From Colius striatus (Eukaryota; Chordata; Aves; Coliiformes; Coliidae): 64,000 nucleotides of DNA. Location: assembly GCF_028858725.1 (NCBI RefSeq), contig NC_084768.1, forward strand, positions 30,906,664-30,970,663, read 5' to 3'. Below the pieces are notes generated by a model, which saw only the letters and a list, made by a program, of their open reading frames with translations, did not search any database and had not been told where the DNA came from. Below, piece after piece: positions 59,125-64,000 of the stretch (position 1 is its first letter; every line of letters begins with the position of its first letter). Both the position numbers and the translations under genes were made by a program.

Positions 59125-59434
59125 CTGGTAACAAAAAGCAAAACCAAAAAGGTAAGACAGAACAACAAACACACCTGTATACAAGAGAAAGAAGACTGCT
59201 ATTATTCTTAAAGAAAATAACCCCCAAATGCCCTGCTGGCAGCAGTTCCTCTGTCCCTGCTTGCTGCCACAAGGCACGGGGGTAAGGTTGTAGTGGAAGG
59301 GTGCATCCTGGAGCCAGGAGAGCAGCACATGCAGATGCACTGAGTCTGGATAACAAGTGTGATGAAGACAAGCGGGGCTTCAGCATGAATGACCTCCTCC
59401 TCAGTGTCATCTTTTCACTCTTCCTGGCACTTCA

Positions 59435-59465
59435 GCTTAAGCATTAATTGGTTAATGGCTTAAGC
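59435..59465. repeat. 31-bp inverted repeat (hairpin)
   Basis: The left arm GCTTAAGCATTAA pairs with TTAATGGCTTAAGC across a TTGG loop, with a single bulged G. It lies about 310 bases 5' of the third-last ST3GAL3 exon in the transcript direction. Confidence 0.75.
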
Positions 59466-61956
59466 ACTCCGGCACCTGCTGTGATCACTCCCACCTGCCT
59501 CCAAGGGGATGTACCCTTGGATAGCAAATGCTTTTAAGAATGCTCAAAGAGCTAAAAATGGCCATACAGCTCTACTTTCAGCGTGATCTACATGCTTCCC
59601 ACTTTACCCTAGATTTAGCCTCTTCTCTTAAGGTTTCATGGGAGGGAATTAAGCTGTGAGGTTATAAAGGTGCCATCTCGCCTTTTGCAGAATCATACAT
59701 GTTTGTGGTACAAGGGGAAAAAACCAACTAAATGTATCCTTTCTGTTTAGCCAGTAGATTGGAGTTTAATTAAAGCCTTCACATTGCAAAGGTGGGAGAA
59801 CACTGGCCCCTGATAGACAGCCCTGTCTAGAGAGGGGCTCGTGCTTCTTGGCCACATGGCTTTACACCACTGTTCCTGCTGGTCCAGATGTTGGTGGGTA
59901 TAGCATGTACTGCCCTCAAAATAACCACGGGCTTTCTGTCCAGGGGACTTGCAGAACATTATGTTCCAATGTTTCACTTCTGTTTGGGTTAAAAACTTAG
60001 AGCAAGGCACAGGGAGGATGGTAGGAATGTTAATCTGCTAACCAACAGCTTTGGCAGGGTAAGCTGACTGAACATCTCCTTCTCCAAACATTGAGCCATC
60101 TTCCCTGGGATCTCCATGGCAAGCAACAGAGGCAGATGTTACATGTGAAGAACATGTGCTTTACAAATCATTCTTTACACCAGGTTTGGGTTGCTTGCAG
60201 CTTAACAGGGAGTTCACAGTTCCTTTCAAGGCACTGCTGAAAACATTCATGACCCTTTGCAAAATCCTCAGGATCTTCCCCTGCCCAATAGTGATTACCC
60301 CTGTAATGATCAATGCTAATTCTGCCAGATGCCTGCTCCATTCCTCACGCTATTTGTACTGCACAGGTCCTGTGAACCCTCACACAGGTGTTGCTAAACA
60401 CCCTACAGAGGCTTCTCTATGGACCACCACCATGGTTATCTTTAGCTGCTGAATTTCAGATCCTGAAGGAAGAAACTTTGGTAGGGAGCTCTTGCTACAA
60501 AAGGCTTTAACACAGCAGGCTCCATGAGGATGCACACTGTTACTCAAACCAACAGTCTAAGACAGCCAAATGACACTGCTATCATGTTTTGATCTCACAT
60601 GCACCCTCAAAGCTGCCCAAAGGTAATACCCTTTTGCTGACCAGGGCAAGGATTCTGTGAGGTTAAATTCTCATTTCAACAATGCAAAGTGCTGCCAGGA
60701 CCCTAAATGGAAAAAAAGATCCAAATTAACCCTCATGTTCTTTCATCACAGTTGAATTAGAAAGAATGGCTGGTGTCAAAGTGGTCTAACACTTTCCATT
60801 ATACTACAACATTTTCAGCCACTGAGTGATCCCACTGTTTAAAAAGAAGGAAAAAGAATTAGGAAGAAAAAAATGCTTTATAAATGTTGGTAAAGTTCAG
60901 CATCCATTTGACCAAGTGATTTGAGGGATTTGGGATGTCAGCTGAGTTTTGCCTCCTTGTGAAAATTCATCGAAAATTTGATCATGAAACCTTTGTACTA
61001 TCCTAAAGGCACATGTAAAGCAGAGTTAGTTCTAGGGAAGGAGAGACACAGAGAGAGAGAAAATAAATAAATAAAAACCCCCACAGATTCCACTTGCATT
61101 AAGCATGCTCCAGGTCCCACAGAAATGATGATGATAAACAAAAATCTTGAACAGCTACTCATTCAGCGAAACCATCTTATCATGGGCTTAAGCAGGCACA
61201 CCCTGGAAAAATAGTGTGTGACCCTGAAACTAAAATAAATTTATAAGTTCAATTATGAATTCACGTGCAACTCTAAATAGGGCATTGCCTAAATTTTGCA
61301 AACAGTTTAATCCAAAGGTCTGCAAGCTTATTTAAAGCGGACAAAAGCTGCCCTTTGTTTGGACTCACGCTTCACATGAGGTACTACATAAGTGCTGGGA
61401 TTTAGGTAGGTTTTATGTGGCTTTTACATTACACACAAAACACTGAAGGGAAAAGAAAAAGAGAAGTGTTATAATCATTGAAGACTTTTATTCTTTGCTC
61501 TTCCTTGAGCTGTTCAGAAAGAGGTAACTACACATATCCTAGTTGCTCATTTTGTGAAGTATGAGGAGGACCATACCTGGCCTCCTCTCAGCTAGTTCAA
61601 ACGTGGGCCCTACCCCTAGCTGGGAATACAACCTGTCTGCTTTGGTCCCTTCTGTCTGGCTGTTTCATTCAGACTATTTCCCTAAGAATTTTCCTCAGCT
61701 ACCACGATGCTCTGAAACTGCTCTGTTTTCCCCTTCTAGTCTGATTTCTATTTGCTCTGTGCTCTTCCCTGTAACTTTTCTGGGCAGTTCCCCTGAGATC
61801 ATTATTGAGGGAGCCCTGGGGTAATCTGTCATTTTGGTGTGTTTCCCCTCTGCATTTTCTAAAACAATTGTAGGGAAAAATGAGTCTCAACAGACAGCTC
61901 TCAAGCTTCCACCTATACAGCAGGCAAAACCCACATACCAGGCTAAAGAATCAGAC

Positions 61957-62500
61957 TCACAGAATGGTTTGGCTTGGAAGTGACTTTAAAAATCATCCAG
62001 TTTCAACCCCTTGCCATAGTCAAGGGTATTTTCCACTAGACCAGGCTGCTCAAAGCCCCATCCAAGCTGGCCTTGAACACTTCCAGGGATGTGGCATCCA
62101 CAGCCTCTTGGGCAACCTGTTCCAGTGCCTCACGACTCTCACGGTGAAGAACTTCTTCCTAGTATCGCATCTAAATCCACTATCTTTCAGTCTAAAGCCA
62201 TTACCCCTTCTCCTGTCACTACATGCCCTTGGTAAAAAATCCCTTTCTGAATTTCTTACACCTCCTGTTCTCCAGGCTGAACAGCATCAACTCTCTCAGC
62301 CTGTCTCCATAGGAGAGGTGTTCCAGGCCTCTGACCATTTCTGTGTCCCTCCTCTGGACCTGCTCCAACAGGTCCATGTCCTTCTTATGTTGAGGACCCC
62401 AGAGCTGGATGAGTCTGGGCCCTCACCAGACCAGCATAGAGAGGGAGAATCCCTTCCCTCAACCTGCTGGTCACATTACTTTTGATGCAGCCCAGAACTA
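61957..62500 (-). mobile_element. CR1 LINE 3' fragment, about 0.55 kb
   Basis: On the plus strand it starts CACAGAATGGTTTGGCTTGG and runs through CCATCCAAGCTGGCCTTGAA, GGGCAACCTGTTCCAGTGCC and CTCTGGACCTGCTCCAACAG, the reverse complement of the CR1 tail. It is a 5'-truncated copy in the same orientation as ST3GAL3. An open plus-strand frame across it is an antisense artefact. Confidence 0.93.
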
Positions 62501-64000
62501 AGAACTGTTTTCCTGGCTTATAATTACTGACATTCCCAGCCTTGCGGTTTGGCTCTGCAAATCCTGCAGTGCTGAGCCGCATCTCAGTCCCTGTGGTTTT
62601 GTTCTGCAGCTTGTCATTGGCAAGCTACAAAACACAGCAGCAGCATGGCTGCAAGCCCCAGGAGGCTGCTCCCCTGACGCAACCCCCGCGGCACGAAGAG
62701 CGCGGCCCCTTCCAGGGCTCCTCGGCCGCAGCCACCGCTCTGCTGCGCTGCATGTCCAGGCTGATTGCAGACAGATGTGCACACAAGTTTCCAAAGCAAT
62801 CACTTCCCATTGGGGAACACTGTCCCCCTTTTTAGGCTGGGAGGAGAGAGGCAGCCACCGGAGGAGCAGCAGGCACTGGGAGGGAAGGCACGCTTGCCCT
62901 GCCAGATTAAGGAGCTCAGTCTTGCAGACTGAGGTTAGGAGCATCCTCTGCTCTCCCCTACAGTACTTAAGGGTGGGCTTCTGAAGATGCAGTATCTCCC
63001 TTCCTGGCTGTCATAATGAAGCAAATCTTAGACAGCTTAGACAGCTTAGACTACATTCCCACAGTACCTCATCACCTCCTGCTGTTGAGGTGGAAACCAT
63101 GAGGTCCAGGCTGGAAATCAGGTTTCCCTGTGTTAATTCCCCACCTCAATGATTTGTTGGTATTACCATGCGCCTGGAGCCTCAGTCACACACCAGTGTT
63201 CACAGTGCCAATGGCTGCCAAAAAGAGCTTATAGCATAGGCATAAACAAACTAGCAACATGGAGAGGCAGGCAGGAAAACATGACTGAAGAGCATGTCTC
63301 TGAGGGCCACGTAACTTTGTAAGCAATCTTGGAAATCCTTGTGTAACTGTAGAGGACATCAGTAGAGGCTTTGGAGGAGACCATTTAAAAAGTAGAAAGC
63401 ATTTAGATGGGCCAGGGCTTTCAAGCCAATCTCTCAAACAGCTCTCATGCAGGGAGCGAGGCAGAAATATCTGGTTTTGTCTCCCTTCAGTTTTCCATCT
63501 CAAATTTACTGAGGCAAATCACAACCTTTGCTAAAACAAAATGTGGAAAAATGGAGCCTCAGCCAAGGAGCACACCTCAACAGAAGATACAAACAGCTAG
63601 AAGCAGGCTGAGTGTCCCAGAATAACAACACTTCTACTATCCTAAGCAAAATGAGAGGTAATGCTACCGTAGCCTGATGACACAGATGCTGCCTCTTCTA
63701 TACCTGTGTAAGATAGCTGGATTTAGGAGTACTAGCAGCATTGCTCTGGAAGACAGAAAGAGGACAGGGAGATTGCAAAGGTCAGCTAAGCACAACACCA
63801 AGCTGATTGATGTCTAGGTATGTAATAATCTGCTGCAAAGCAACAGGAAAGGTGAAAAGACTGGAGGGAGAACTCGAGGTAAATGGAGATTACTGCTCTT
63901 TCAAATTCTGATAACACCAGAAATGGAGAAGAAGAAAGGTATGAGGGAAAGAAAAAGCCTGGGGATGACACATCAGTCACAAGACCTCAGTGCACTTGGG

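Larger units (their letters stand above)
59125..64000 (-). other. ST3GAL3 intron, incomplete at right edge
   Basis: No further ST3GAL3 exon is found here. It contains a hairpin at 59435-59465, a CR1 fragment at 61957-62500, an AAAT-rich simple stretch near 61062 and a short nine-base tandem (CTTAGACAG) at 63027-63051. Confidence 0.7.

Noticed and set aside
61880-62485. 201-codon plus-strand frame
   Set aside because: It reads antisense through a CR1 3' fragment.
1-64000. tRNA, rRNA, CRISPR or prokaryotic operon features
   Set aside because: None seen; the window is vertebrate nuclear DNA with spliced genes.

Overview
The window is vertebrate nuclear DNA, almost certainly from a bird. Three multi-exon genes with GT-AG introns lie on the minus strand in the order ST3GAL3, ARTN, IPO13, which matches the known neighbourhood on human 1p34. 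CR1-type LINE 3' ends, the characteristic avian interspersed repeat, occur at about 36.3, 57.5 and 62 kb. Compact introns and large CpG islands fit a gene-dense avian chromosome. The species cannot be told from the sequence alone.

Layout, read in transcription direction from right to left. From 64000 to about 35455 are the last three coding exons of ST3GAL3 (59124-58978, 48841-48695, 35878-35789), separated by 10-13 kb introns, with a short 3' UTR and a poly(A) signal. They encode the C-terminal catalytic half with sialylmotifs S, III and VS. From 35.4 to 29.3 kb is intergenic DNA with no supportable gene. From 29.3 to 25.7 kb is a very GC-rich region with two CpG islands, a minus-strand TATA box and candidate noncoding first exons, read here as the ARTN promoter zone. 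ARTN follows at 24506-22490: three coding exons give a complete 226-residue prepro-artemin, followed by a 0.9 kb 3' UTR with an AU-rich element. The IPO13 start codon lies only about 450 bp past the ARTN cleavage site, inside its own CpG island. Fourteen IPO13 coding exons (22036-690) give the first 775 codons of importin-13; the remaining C-terminal exons lie beyond the left edge.

The three genes are functionally unrelated (Golgi alpha-2,3-sialyltransferase, GDNF-family ligand for GFRA3/RET, and a bidirectional nuclear transport receptor). What ties them together is a conserved tandem arrangement. I reconstructed the exons by translating each frame, matching it to the known human family members and requiring splice sites and phases to agree; every junction inside the window keeps frame.

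No undescribed biological system was found. The observations most worth checking are a 42-bp minisatellite in IPO13 intron 4 whose unit length keeps frames open on both strands, a (GT)7 tract abutting the IPO13 exon 8 acceptor, the tight ARTN/IPO13 junction, a repeated homeobox-like AT element in two IPO13 introns, a 31-bp hairpin near an ST3GAL3 exon, and TATA and G-quadruplex signals in the ARTN promoter region.
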